Both the position numbers and the translations under genes were made by a program. This document shows positions 1 through 6,927 of a stretch of 64,000 bases of DNA, in pieces. Below the pieces are notes generated by a model. It had not been told where the DNA came from, did no database searches, and worked only from the letters and a program-made list of their open reading frames with translations. The stretch lies in NCBI GenBank assembly GCA_044227805.1, contig JBGAWA010000005.1, forward strand, positions 13,374 to 77,373, given 5' to 3'. The DNA is from JACCZZ01 sp044227805 (GTDB lineage: Bacteria > Bacteroidota > Bacteroidia > Chitinophagales > UBA10324). How positions within the stretch are numbered: position 1 is the stretch's first letter; each line of letters opens with the position of its first letter.

Positions 1-618
1 CAGAAAAAAATCGATTTCGGCAAGTTGGATTTTTATGATGAGTTTGATGGGCTGGGATTCAATGGCATCACATCCGAACACTTCGATTATTACCAGATCG
101 GTTATGCTGATTTTGCTGCCGGCGCATCCTTTGATGGAATGGTTAGCCGTTCCAGCCGTGTGCAATTCGGGGCTTCTGCGTTTCATCTTACCACCCCTAC
201 GGAATCTTTCTTTGTATCCAGCGATAACGTACTCAACATGCGTTATGTAGTACATGCCAATGCCACTTTTGGAATCAATAACAAGTACTACATTTTTCCT
301 TTCCTTCAGTACCAGATGCAGAACAACGATAATGAATTTGTGCTGGGATCCAATTTCGGTATCAACCTCAACAGCAATCCGCGCGGTTTGCCCAGCGTGT
401 TCTACATTGGTGCCTTCAGCCGTGCCGGTGTTGACCTCATTCCAACTATTGGTATCATGATGAAAGGAGTGCAGGCCGGCTTAAGCTATGACGTTACCAC
501 ATCCAGCGATTTAAGTGCCGCTACCAATGGTAAAGGCGGTTTTGAACTCGCCATCGTTTATACGGGCAACAATCAGCCTCCCCGCCACTACAAGAGGATT
601 TATTGCCCTTCTTTCTGA
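1..618 (+). CDS. PorP/SprF family outer-membrane protein, 5' end cut off by window
   Basis: C-terminal part of a PorP/SprF-type beta-barrel protein, the family associated with the type IX secretion system and gliding in Bacteroidota. The reading frame is open from base 1, and the TTG at 25 is an internal leucine rather than a start, so the beginning of the gene lies outside. The visible ~205 residues show alternating hydrophobic and polar beta strands, the family's asparagine- and glycine-rich turns, a 'G-G-F-E-L-A-I-V-Y' strand near the end and a short basic tail with a cysteine (RIYCPSF), as is typical for these proteins. In this family the upstream neighbour is often a very large adhesin-like type IX cargo protein; that cannot be seen here. 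Confidence 0.85.
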   Translation, partial: QKKIDFGKLDFYDEFDGLGFNGITSEHFDYYQIGYADFAAGASFDGMVSRSSRVQFGASAFHLTTPTESFFVSSDNVLNMRYVVHANATFGINNKYYIFPFLQYQMQNNDNEFVLGSNFGINLNSNPRGLPSVFYIGAFSRAGVDLIPTIGIMMKGVQAGLSYDVTTSSDLSAATNGKGGFELAIVYTGNNQPPRHYKRIYCPSF

Positions 619-915
619 TTGTAACGGACTATTGATGCTTTGCGACACCGTGATCACGCGGTTGGCGCACTTATGCAGTTGAATAAGTGAGGCGGTTCAA
701 TCAAACATCTTTCAATTTTAAATCCTCATTTTTCAATGTATAGCAACAATGTGTTTCACTCCGAAACAGTGGTGTAAAATGCGGTTTCGGCTAACAGTTT
801 GCGCTCTTGCATTCCGATGGGATTGTCAGCCTCTGCCTTTCTACGAAGATCCGCTTTCAAAAATACACAGCAACGTCAAACGGAACCCGAGGCCCCGCCT
901 GACGCAATACCACTG
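619..915. other. Gene-free stretch before MITE copy A
   Basis: About 300 bases between the PorP/SprF gene and the first 152-bp repeat. No convincing reading frame, RNA or hairpin terminator was seen. A faint resemblance to the repeat family around 735-775 is too weak to call. Confidence 0.5.
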
Positions 916-920
916 TTAAA

Positions 921-1072
921 CCCACATTTTGCAGTTCAAAGCGGCATCGGGTTTAACCCCGACGTAGAGCTGCTTAGGGTTTGTGAAACATTTTCTTTTC
1001 TTGACAAATTGAGCAAACCCTTAGCAGCTCTAAGTCGCAGCGAAGCGGGATTTTTCCACTGAAAAATCCGGG
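921..1072 (+). repeat. 152-bp MITE-like element, copy A (young)
   Basis: Full-length copy of the dispersed element. It begins CCCACATTTTGCAG and ends AAAAATCCGGG. The outer ends are imperfect inverted repeats (about 16 of 21 positions match when the right end is reverse-complemented). An internal inverted repeat pairs 960-983 with 1014-1037 (22 of 24 positions). The element is flanked directly by TTAAA at 916-920 and again at 1073-1077, a 5-bp target duplication. It carries no reading frame of its own: the 87-codon frame at 799-1062 merely runs into it. It sits in a convergent gap, 15 bp from the end of the lipoprotein gene at 1088. Confidence 0.88.
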
Positions 1073-1087
1073 TTAAAACGGGTCTTA

Positions 1088-1579
1088 TTATTTTCTGGGT
1101 GCGGTCTTGTTAAACATGTACCGGGCAATTTTCCAGTCATCATTTACTTTTTCAAACACAAACAATTCTCTATTCGCTTCAGGAACCGTATCGCCTGTTG
1201 CGCGAATCAATGTTGTGCCTTTTGAACTGGTAACAGCAAAAGCCATATTTCCTTCTACCTGAATTTCTTCAATGAAGAATTCAATATTCAGCTGGATTTG
1301 TGAAAAGACAAATTCATATGATTTTAGAATTCCTTCTGATCCAACTCCGGATGGGGCTTCTGTTGGCATAAAAATCCCATCCTTTGTGTATAAAGACTGA
1401 GCTAATTTTGCATCTGAAGTATTTAGTGACTTCTGATACTCACTTAAAAGAGTTTCGATTCTTTGTTTTTCTTGCTTATCCATTTTTTCAGTTGTGTTGA
1501 TTTTTAAATCTGAATTTTCGTTTTGAACACATGAAATAATCACTGTCATCATTAATACGATTATCGTTATGCTTCTCAT
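1088..1579 (-). CDS. SnoaL/DUF4440-like lipoprotein
   Basis: 163-residue protein with a short lipoprotein signal (hydrophobic residues 4-15, then VIISC with Cys17), so probably anchored to a membrane. The rest is a cystatin-like alpha+beta domain of the NTF2/SnoaL/DUF4440 superfamily: a helix with 'LLSEYQKSLNTSDAKLAQSLY', then the TKDGIFMP strand and a C-terminal WKIARYMFN strand that closes the cone. Members bind small hydrophobic ligands or act as small enzymes or secreted modules; the substrate cannot be read from sequence. It starts 1 base after the NmrA-like gene stops, so the two are almost certainly co-transcribed. Confidence 0.75.
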   Translation of the reverse strand: MRSITIIVLMMTVIISCVQNENSDLKINTTEKMDKQEKQRIETLLSEYQKSLNTSDAKLAQSLYTKDGIFMPTEAPSGVGSEGILKSYEFVFSQIQLNIEFFIEEIQVEGNMAFAVTSSKGTTLIRATGDTVPEANRELFVFEKVNDDWKIARYMFNKTAPRK

Positions 1580-1580
1580 G

Positions 1581-2465
1581 TTAGTTTTGATTTTGCTTAA
1601 TCCATTCCACTAAGGAGGTAAATTTTCCTGTCGAAATTTCATTGGCCATTCTAATTTGGGTATCCGAATTGGGTCCCATATAAGTGCTTTCTTCGAAATA
1701 AGAAAACATTTGAGTAAGTTCTTCAGCACCTTTAAATGGAAACTTTGAAAACACTTCGCCAGGAACGTATGTAAAACTATAGTCCTTACCATTTGCTTTA
1801 AAAGCTGATATGATATCATCGAAACTGTAGCAACCTGCCGCAAGTGATAAGTAATTCCCTTTACCAACTTTTTCAGGGTTTAAAAAGGCACCCGTAACCA
1901 CTTTTCCCAGGTCATTGATGTCTGCCATGTGTATTACCTTTTTTGAAGGGTCAACCGGAAGTGCCCAGCCCAATGACCCGTCTTGTTGCTTTTGGGCGCC
2001 TAATTGGCCAACCAGGTTTTGAAAATAGAATGGAGGCTGCACAAAAGTGTAATAGGTGAAACCCGCTGTTTTCACTATTTCATCTACCCTTGCTTTTCCG
2101 GTAAAATGCGGTACTTCAAATTTGCCCTCGCTAATCGCTGCAACATTGGGTAAGGTAGACCAAATGAAATGAGTGACATTCGCTTTTTTTGAAGCCTCTA
2201 TTGCATTTCTTCCTTGTTTTGGTTCGTCGGCTCCTTCCCAAAAATTTGTCACTACAAATACGCCATAAGCGTCCTTAAAGGCATTTGCCAATGAATCAAG
2301 GTTCGTCAGGTCACCTGCTACAACTTCATCTGCATTTCCATTGTATTTATCCGGGTTTCGGGTTATAGCTCTTACATGAAAAGAACCTTCCTTTTTTAAA
2401 GCGTTTACAACGCCTTTACCTTGAAGCCCCGTTGCTCCTACAACGGCAATTATTTTCTTTTCCAT
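1581..2465 (-). CDS. NmrA-like NAD(P)-binding protein
   Basis: 294 residues. The N-terminal Rossmann motif VVGATGLQGKG (residues 8-18) and the following basic strand (RAITRNPDK) identify an atypical short-chain dehydrogenase of the NmrA/NAD(P)H-binding family. These proteins either sense the NAD(P) redox state or reduce small quinone-like substrates. The classical YxxxK catalytic pair of SDRs is not obvious, as expected for NmrA-like members. It is the first gene of a two-gene leftward unit with the SnoaL-like lipoprotein, and lies downstream of the Crp/Fnr-type regulator on the same strand. The exact substrate is unknown. Confidence 0.82.
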   Translation of the reverse strand: MEKKIIAVVGATGLQGKGVVNALKKEGSFHVRAITRNPDKYNGNADEVVAGDLTNLDSLANAFKDAYGVFVVTNFWEGADEPKQGRNAIEASKKANVTHFIWSTLPNVAAISEGKFEVPHFTGKARVDEIVKTAGFTYYTFVQPPFYFQNLVGQLGAQKQQDGSLGWALPVDPSKKVIHMADINDLGKVVTGAFLNPEKVGKGNYLSLAAGCYSFDDIISAFKANGKDYSFTYVPGEVFSKFPFKGAEELTQMFSYFEESTYMGPNSDTQIRMANEISTGKFTSLVEWIKQNQN

Positions 2466-2532
2466 ACTGTGATGTTTTTAAAGTTTAATTACAACACAAA
2501 GATCCGGAAGGCGGGAGGTTTCTGCTTATAAG

Positions 2533-2566
2533 GTATCTTAAGAAATAATCTTACTGTATCTTAAGA
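2533..2566. promoter_or_regulatory. Pair of 11-bp direct repeats upstream of the NmrA-like gene
   Basis: GTATCTTAAGA occurs at 2533-2543 and again at 2556-2566, 23 bp apart start to start, in the gap between the Crp/Fnr-type gene and the NmrA-like gene. The second copy overlaps the regulator's stop codon. Each contains the palindrome CTTAAG. The spacing of roughly two helical turns would suit an operator for a dimeric regulator, possibly the adjacent Crp/Fnr protein. No function is proven. Confidence 0.35.
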
Positions 2567-3142
2567 TTCAACGATTCTCCTGCGAATGGAGCTGAGAAAT
2601 TCGGGTGTTACGCCAAGGTATGACGCAATTTGAACATTGCTTATTCTGTTAAAAAAGTGTGGGTATCGTTCAACAAAATCAAGATATCGTTCTTCAGCGG
2701 TAGAGCTTATGTTCTGTAAGATTCTATTTTGCATACTAACCATGGCGTTTTCAGCCAGAACCCTGAAAATCCGGTTGAATTTGGGATACGTTACAAATAG
2801 CCTTATTTGATCCTCCTTATTACATTGAAGAATAATGGAATTCTCCATTGCTTCAACATTAAGTTTGCTTGGCTTTTCTGAATGGAAACTGCCAAGGTCG
2901 CCAATCCACCAATTTTCAACTGCAAACTGAAGGTTGTGTTCTTTGCCTTTATCATCAACCATATACATTCTGAAACAGCCCTCCACAATAAATGTATTTT
3001 TATTGCATATATCACCTTCTTGCAGGATGAACTGCTTCCGTTTAATTCTTCGTTCTTTAAAAACTTCTTCTACACTTAATTTCTCGTCCTCATCCAAAGG
3101 CAGAAGCTTTTCAAAATAATCTATTAAAGGTTTTGTCGTCAT
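2561..3142 (-). CDS. Crp/Fnr-family cyclic-nucleotide-binding-domain regulator
   Basis: 193 residues, the usual length for Bacteroidota Crp/Fnr-like regulators. Residues ~25-120 form a cNMP-binding beta-roll (KQFILQEGDICNKNTFIVEGCFRMY..., with the short-turn pattern typical of the fold). The C-terminal ~50 residues carry a winged helix with the recognition-like segment VQIASYLGVTPEFLSSIRRR. The arginine/serine pair that contacts cAMP in E. coli CRP is not conserved, so the ligand is unknown and may be absent. No four-cysteine FNR cluster is present. It precedes the NmrA-like/SnoaL-like pair on the same strand and may control it. Confidence 0.85.
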   Translation of the reverse strand: MTTKPLIDYFEKLLPLDEDEKLSVEEVFKERRIKRKQFILQEGDICNKNTFIVEGCFRMYMVDDKGKEHNLQFAVENWWIGDLGSFHSEKPSKLNVEAMENSIILQCNKEDQIRLFVTYPKFNRIFRVLAENAMVSMQNRILQNISSTAEERYLDFVERYPHFFNRISNVQIASYLGVTPEFLSSIRRRIVES

Positions 3143-3154
3143 TTTAAATTCGTT

Positions 3155-3793
3155 TTAACGTTTTATTCGCCCGGATACCCACCGATTTCCTTTCAGATAA
3201 AAACGATACGGTAGTAACGCATCTTCCCCTGCATAGTCAACACCAATACGCGGACCGGATAATATTTGTTTGCGAGGCGGCCTAATCCCCCTGTCTTCCA
3301 GCCAGATCGTATCGGAAAGCAGGCTGCAACCGGTATGCATGGTTTTGATACCAAGTGCCTGAGCAACGGCACCCGGACCGGCTGTCAATGAAAATGCAAG
3401 TCTTGATTTTTTCCTGCGCTCCAGCATCGTGTCAATTCCTTCTACCGGCTCTATGGCTCTGATGAGTATGGCATGTGGAATACCGCTTTGGTTGGTCACC
3501 ACATTGAACAAGTGATGAATACCATAGCATAAATAGACATAGGCTGTTCCGCCGGGAGCATACATCACTGCCGTTCGCCTGGTTTTGCGGTGATTGTAAG
3601 CATGTGACGCCCGATCGGTTATTCCCGCATATGCTTCAACTTCCGTAATCATCCCCGAAGTTAAATTTTCATCAAACTGCGTGACAATAACTTTTCCCAA
3701 CAGCTCCCGCGCAATCTGCAAAACATTTTTGCGGAGATAAAAAGCCGTTGGAAGTTTCTGCTTATCCATCAATGTGTGAAGAAGCGGTTTCAT
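3155..3793 (-). CDS. DNA-3-methyladenine glycosylase (AAG/MPG family)
   Basis: Base-excision repair enzyme removing alkylated purines from DNA. About 212 residues from the chosen ATG at 3793 (MKPLLHTL...); the frame stays open upstream to 3871, but the added N-terminus is not family-like. Visible family signatures: FYLRKNVLQIARELLGK at the start, GMITEVEAYAGITDRASHAY (catalytic Glu in the TEVEAY motif), NVVTNQSGIPHAILIRAIEP and the LTAGPGAVAQALGI helix. A second possible start is the ATG at 3769. It lies 12 bp downstream of the Crp/Fnr gene's start on the same strand and is divergent from the RsmI-like gene. Confidence 0.93.
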   Translation of the reverse strand: MKPLLHTLMDKQKLPTAFYLRKNVLQIARELLGKVIVTQFDENLTSGMITEVEAYAGITDRASHAYNHRKTRRTAVMYAPGGTAYVYLCYGIHHLFNVVTNQSGIPHAILIRAIEPVEGIDTMLERRKKSRLAFSLTAGPGAVAQALGIKTMHTGCSLLSDTIWLEDRGIRPPRKQILSGPRIGVDYAGEDALLPYRFYLKGNRWVSGRIKR

Positions 3794-4062
3794 GTACACA
3801 ATCTTTCCATCCTTAAATGATGCTGCCATATCGCAAGATACATCATCAACAAAGACCATCGCCGCAGACAATGGCGCCGATATGGGAATCTGTCACCATC
3901 TGGTTTCCTGACAGGTGATTCTTAAAAAATACCCGTGAGGAAAGTTTATATCCGCCACTTGCATTGCTAAATCAAAGTACAATGGGTTTTCCGTTGAAAT
4001 ATTCAGGGTTAAATTCCTAATTGCTATTTTAACGATTATTTTCCTCCTTCATCCTTGCAAAT

Positions 4063-4779
4063 TTGTCCCGGGAAACAAAAGGCCGTCTGTATTTGATTCC
4101 GTCTTCGCTTGGCGACAATGGTACTGCGGTCATTGCTGAAGCGAACCGGCAATGCATAGAAGAGATCCGTTTTTTTATAGTGGAAAATGAACGCTCGGCA
4201 CGCAGATTTTTAAGAAGTGTCGGGTATAAAAAGAACTTTGATGAGGGACACCTGTATGCATTCGCGAGGGATGAAGATTTTATCGCACCGCCACTGTTGC
4301 TGCCACACCTCTCGGAAGGCAATGATGTGGGCGTGATCTCCGAAGCCGGTTGCCCGGGTATTGCTGATCCCGGAGCGGGCGCTGTGCTGTGGGCGCATCA
4401 GCACGGCGTGAGGGTGATTCCGCTGGTGGGACCATCATCATTGTTTCTTGCACTAATGGCCAGTGGATTAAACGGACAGCAATTCGCATTTCATGGTTAC
4501 CTGCCGGTGCATGCGGCTGACAGAAAAAGCAGGCTGAAACAGCTGGAAGAAGAATCGCTGCGCAGAAATCAAACACAGCTTTTTATGGAGACCCCCTACC
4601 GGAATATGTCTTTGCTGAAAGATCTGCTGGCAACCTGCAGGCCGAATGATCTGCTTTGCATCGCATCAGACATCACACTGCCCAGTGAAAAAATCCTTAC
4701 GATGAATGTTGGCCACTGGAAAAATCAACCCATTGACCTCCGCAACAAACCAACTGTTTTTTTGCTGCTGGCCAGGTAA
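4063..4779 (+). CDS. RsmI-like SAM-dependent methyltransferase (tetrapyrrole methylase fold)
   Basis: 238 residues. N-terminal GRLYLIPSSLGD corresponds to the family's first strand (GxLYLVPTPLG), and SEAGCPGIADPGAGAV (residues ~94-109) is the SAM-binding signature; VGPSSLFLALMASGL is the second conserved block. These match the RsmI family, which 2'-O-methylates C1402 of 16S rRNA, in the shorter variant common in Bacteroidota, so a different substrate is possible. The only plausible start is TTG at 4063: no in-frame ATG lies near. CAAATTTG just upstream resembles a Bacteroidota -7 box, so the message may be nearly leaderless. Divergent from the glycosylase gene. Confidence 0.8.
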   Translation: MSRETKGRLYLIPSSLGDNGTAVIAEANRQCIEEIRFFIVENERSARRFLRSVGYKKNFDEGHLYAFARDEDFIAPPLLLPHLSEGNDVGVISEAGCPGIADPGAGAVLWAHQHGVRVIPLVGPSSLFLALMASGLNGQQFAFHGYLPVHAADRKSRLKQLEEESLRRNQTQLFMETPYRNMSLLKDLLATCRPNDLLCIASDITLPSEKILTMNVGHWKNQPIDLRNKPTVFLLLAR

Positions 4780-4789
4780 CTGATGGCAT

Positions 4790-5074
4790 TCAGGACAGGC
4801 CCCGTTTCACTTCAAAGGAAGAAAAGTTTTTCAGTGGCCCTTCTGCTATCTCCAGATTAGTTACCTCGGCACGTTCCGGCCCCTCATGACACCATGCGAT
4901 AAACAGCGACAGGTTCTGCTCAGCACCTTCCGCTTCAATATACACGGAACCATCCTGTTCATTTTTAGTAAAGCCTGTTAAATCCAGTAACTGTGCACGG
5001 TGCCGGGCACTGGCACGAAAGAAAACACCCTGTACTTTTCCATAAACCCTGATATCATAATGTTTGGTTTTCAT
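4790..5074 (-). CDS. Acylphosphatase
   Basis: Small cytoplasmic hydrolase of carboxyl-phosphate bonds, 94 residues from the ATG at 5074, the family's normal length. The active-site loop YGKVQGVFFRASAR contains the phosphate-binding arginine, and GFTKNEQDGSVYIEAEG carries the catalytic asparagine. An open frame upstream to 5155 is ignored because the extension is not conserved-looking and runs toward the partial repeat. It converges with the RsmI-like gene with a gap of 10 bp. Confidence 0.93.
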   Translation of the reverse strand: MKTKHYDIRVYGKVQGVFFRASARHRAQLLDLTGFTKNEQDGSVYIEAEGAEQNLSLFIAWCHEGPERAEVTNLEIAEGPLKNFSSFEVKRGLS

Positions 5075-5164
5075 AAGCGACTCCGTGAACTGAAAGATAT
5101 ACAAAATCATGATTTGTTGCGCTGGAGCTGCGCCGCGCAACGGATCGGATATCACAGGGTAATG

Positions 5165-5200
5165 TTGCAGCAGATACTGTTTTGCACTGCAAAATGAGGG
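5165..5200 (-). repeat. Partial, decayed copy of the 152-bp element
   Basis: Read on the minus strand from 5200 this matches only the first ~35 bases of the element (CCCTCATTTTGCAGTGCAAA...). It lies in the divergent gap between the acylphosphatase and the hydrolase. Confidence 0.55.
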
Positions 5201-5221
5201 TTAAATTTGCTGTCAGGCAAC

Positions 5222-5881
5222 ATGCCTTCGAGGATGATGAATCACATTGTACTATTTCCCGGTCTGGCAGCGGATGAGCGTTTGTTTTCGTTGCTTCAGT
5301 TGGATTTGCCTGCTGTAAAAGTCATTTCTTATTTGTCACCCGGCAAGAATGAATCTCTTTCCCATTACGCGCAAAGAATCGCGGCAACCATACCTGAACA
5401 GGGCAACCCCATATTCATTGGTGTTTCCTTTGGCGGCATCCTGGCACAGGAAGTAGCGCATTATATTCCGGTCCGACTAATCATCCTCATCTCTTCCATT
5501 TCAGCTTGCTCCCAATTAACAGCCCCACTGCATCTGCTCAGAAAATTTCCTGTATATGACTGGCTTTCAGAAAGCCAATTGAAAAAAATAGTGCTTTGGG
5601 CCGGCCGTAGTTTCACCAGCAAGAATACTTCGGAAACCGCATTGTTTGAAGCGATGGTTAGGGATGCGGATATTCAAATGATTCGTTGGGGCATCCGCAT
5701 GACCTTGCACTGGGAACAAAAAATTATTCCTGCCAATGTCATCCACATTCATGGTTCCCGCGACCGTTTATTTCCTGCCAGCAGAATTCCGGCCGATATT
5801 ATGATTGAAGGCGGGCAACACTTCATGATTGTTCAACGTGCTGGAGAAATAAGAACAAGACTGCTGCAGCTGCTGACATGA
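5222..5881 (+). CDS. Alpha/beta hydrolase
   Basis: About 219 residues. The first strand and oxyanion region (HIVLFPGLAADERLF), the nucleophile elbow FIGVSFGGILAQE (Ser in GxSxG), an aspartate in HIHGSRDRLFP and a C-terminal histidine in GGQHFMIV give a complete catalytic triad. The long insertion between elbow and aspartate forms the cap. The substrate is unknown. Several starts are possible: ATG at 5222, 5234 or 5237, with the last placing the first strand right at the N-terminus; the TTG at 5207 is unlikely. Stands alone. Confidence 0.75.
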   Translation: MPSRMMNHIVLFPGLAADERLFSLLQLDLPAVKVISYLSPGKNESLSHYAQRIAATIPEQGNPIFIGVSFGGILAQEVAHYIPVRLIILISSISACSQLTAPLHLLRKFPVYDWLSESQLKKIVLWAGRSFTSKNTSETALFEAMVRDADIQMIRWGIRMTLHWEQKIIPANVIHIHGSRDRLFPASRIPADIMIEGGQHFMIVQRAGEIRTRLLQLLT

Positions 5882-5967
5882 TTACCCAGCGATTTCCATT
5901 TTGCTCCGGGAACGGCCGGCCATCTGTTACGCAAGCTCATTACCATGCGTCGCGGGCTTTGTATGAG

Positions 5968-6089
5968 CAGATCGCGCTACGCAATAATTTGGAACGGATT
6001 ATTTTTTTCAAAATTGAAAATCTTTCACCACCCTGCTCAGTGCTCCGCCGGGGTTAAACCCATGGCTGTTTTGAACTGAAAAATGTGGG
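5968..6089 (-). repeat. Decayed copy of the 152-bp element
   Basis: Read from 6089 leftwards: CCCACATTTTTCAGTTCAAA followed by the GGGTTTAACCCC block, then increasingly diverged sequence. The left boundary is approximate. It fills much of the gap between the hydrolase and the asparaginase-like gene. Confidence 0.6.
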
Positions 6090-6139
6090 TTTAGGCTGCT
6101 AAGTGTTACATTCGTTTACGAAAAACACCACCGCATTTT

Positions 6140-6628
6140 ATGAGCATTAAAATTCTGATAACAGGAGGAACATTTGACAAAGAATACGATGAATTGAATG
6201 GCACCCTCTATTTTAATGAAACACACCTGCCGGAAATGCTGAAACTAGGACGCTGCACTGTTAAAGTGGAGGTTAAAACTGCGATGATGATTGACAGCCT
6301 GGAGATGACAGATATTCAGCGTCGGATTATTGTTGATATGTGCGACCGGTGCGAACAAGATAAAATCGTCATCACCCATGGCACGGATACCATGGCTATC
6401 ACGGCGCAGGTTTTGGGAGAAGCGAACCTTTCCAAGACCATTGTGCTGACAGGCGCCATGATTCCCTATAAATTTGGCAGCTCCGACGGATTTTTCAATC
6501 TGGGCAGTGCCCTTGCTTTTGCGCAGGCTCTCCCTTCAGGCGTTTATGTTGCGATGAACGGCCGCTACTTTAACTGGAACAATGTCAGGAAAAATAAAAA
6601 AACAGGGATGTTTGAAGAACTCTCGTAG
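6140..6628 (+). CDS. Single-domain asparaginase-family protein
   Basis: 162 residues covering only the N-terminal domain of the type I/II asparaginase fold. The first catalytic threonine motif ILITGGTFDKEYDE (residues 5-18) and the second motif VITHGTDTMAITAQVL (Thr-Asp pair, ~78-93) are intact, followed by TIVLTGAMIPYKFGSSDGFFNLG. The C-terminal domain that completes the active site across the dimer in ordinary asparaginases (~330 residues) is missing, but the protein ends cleanly and the length matches a known short subfamily in Bacteroidota and proteobacteria, so this is not a truncation. Activity on asparagine is unproven. Confidence 0.8.
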   Translation: MSIKILITGGTFDKEYDELNGTLYFNETHLPEMLKLGRCTVKVEVKTAMMIDSLEMTDIQRRIIVDMCDRCEQDKIVITHGTDTMAITAQVLGEANLSKTIVLTGAMIPYKFGSSDGFFNLGSALAFAQALPSGVYVAMNGRYFNWNNVRKNKKTGMFEELS

Positions 6629-6744
6629 CATTCTTTGCCGGACACTGCGCTGATTTCCCATAAAAAATTTCTGCATGACCAACTGTGCGCATGGCCTGCG
6701 CAACCTTACTTCAACAGGCTTTTGCTGATTGCATTAATAAATTT

Positions 6745-6893
6745 GTGAATATTTTTTCATTGAAAATACCGCATAGCGGCAGAAGAGTCCTGCTGATGCT
6801 TTTCTCAATTATGAAAAAAATAAATAATTCCAACCCCTCTCAGCAGTGCCCACACAGGCTTAACCCTGTTTCCTTTTGAACTATAAATTGCGC
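6745..6893 (-). repeat. Decayed full-length copy of the 152-bp element
   Basis: On the minus strand from ~6893 the order of blocks is preserved: TATAGTTCAAAAGG, CAGGGTTAAGCC, CACTGCTGAG, a T-rich centre, GAGAAAAGCATCAGCAG and finally TTTTCAATGAAAAA. It occupies most of the 300-bp gap before the exporter gene. A 64-codon frame at 6685-6879 lies inside this decayed element and is not a gene. Confidence 0.6.
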
Positions 6894-6904
6894 GATTAAC
6901 TTTA
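6876..6904 (+). promoter_or_regulatory. Candidate promoter of the polysaccharide export operon
   Basis: TTG at 6876-6878, an 18-bp spacer, then TAACTTTA at 6897-6904, close to the Bacteroidota -33/-7 consensus (TTG, TAnnTTTG). The exporter ATG follows 23 bp later. The TTG lies in the decayed repeat (its conserved GTTCAA block read in reverse) and the -7 box in the flank, so the repeat may have supplied half of the promoter. Confidence 0.45.
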
Positions 6905-6927
6905 CCAACCGAATCGGGAAAAGATTC

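Noticed and set aside
799..1062. 87-codon frame on the plus strand
   Set aside because: Runs through the left half of MITE copy A; arginine- and serine-rich with no domain, and not open in the other copies' surroundings.
6685..6879. 64-codon frame on the plus strand
   Set aside because: Lies within a decayed repeat copy in front of the exporter operon; no recognisable domain or start signal.
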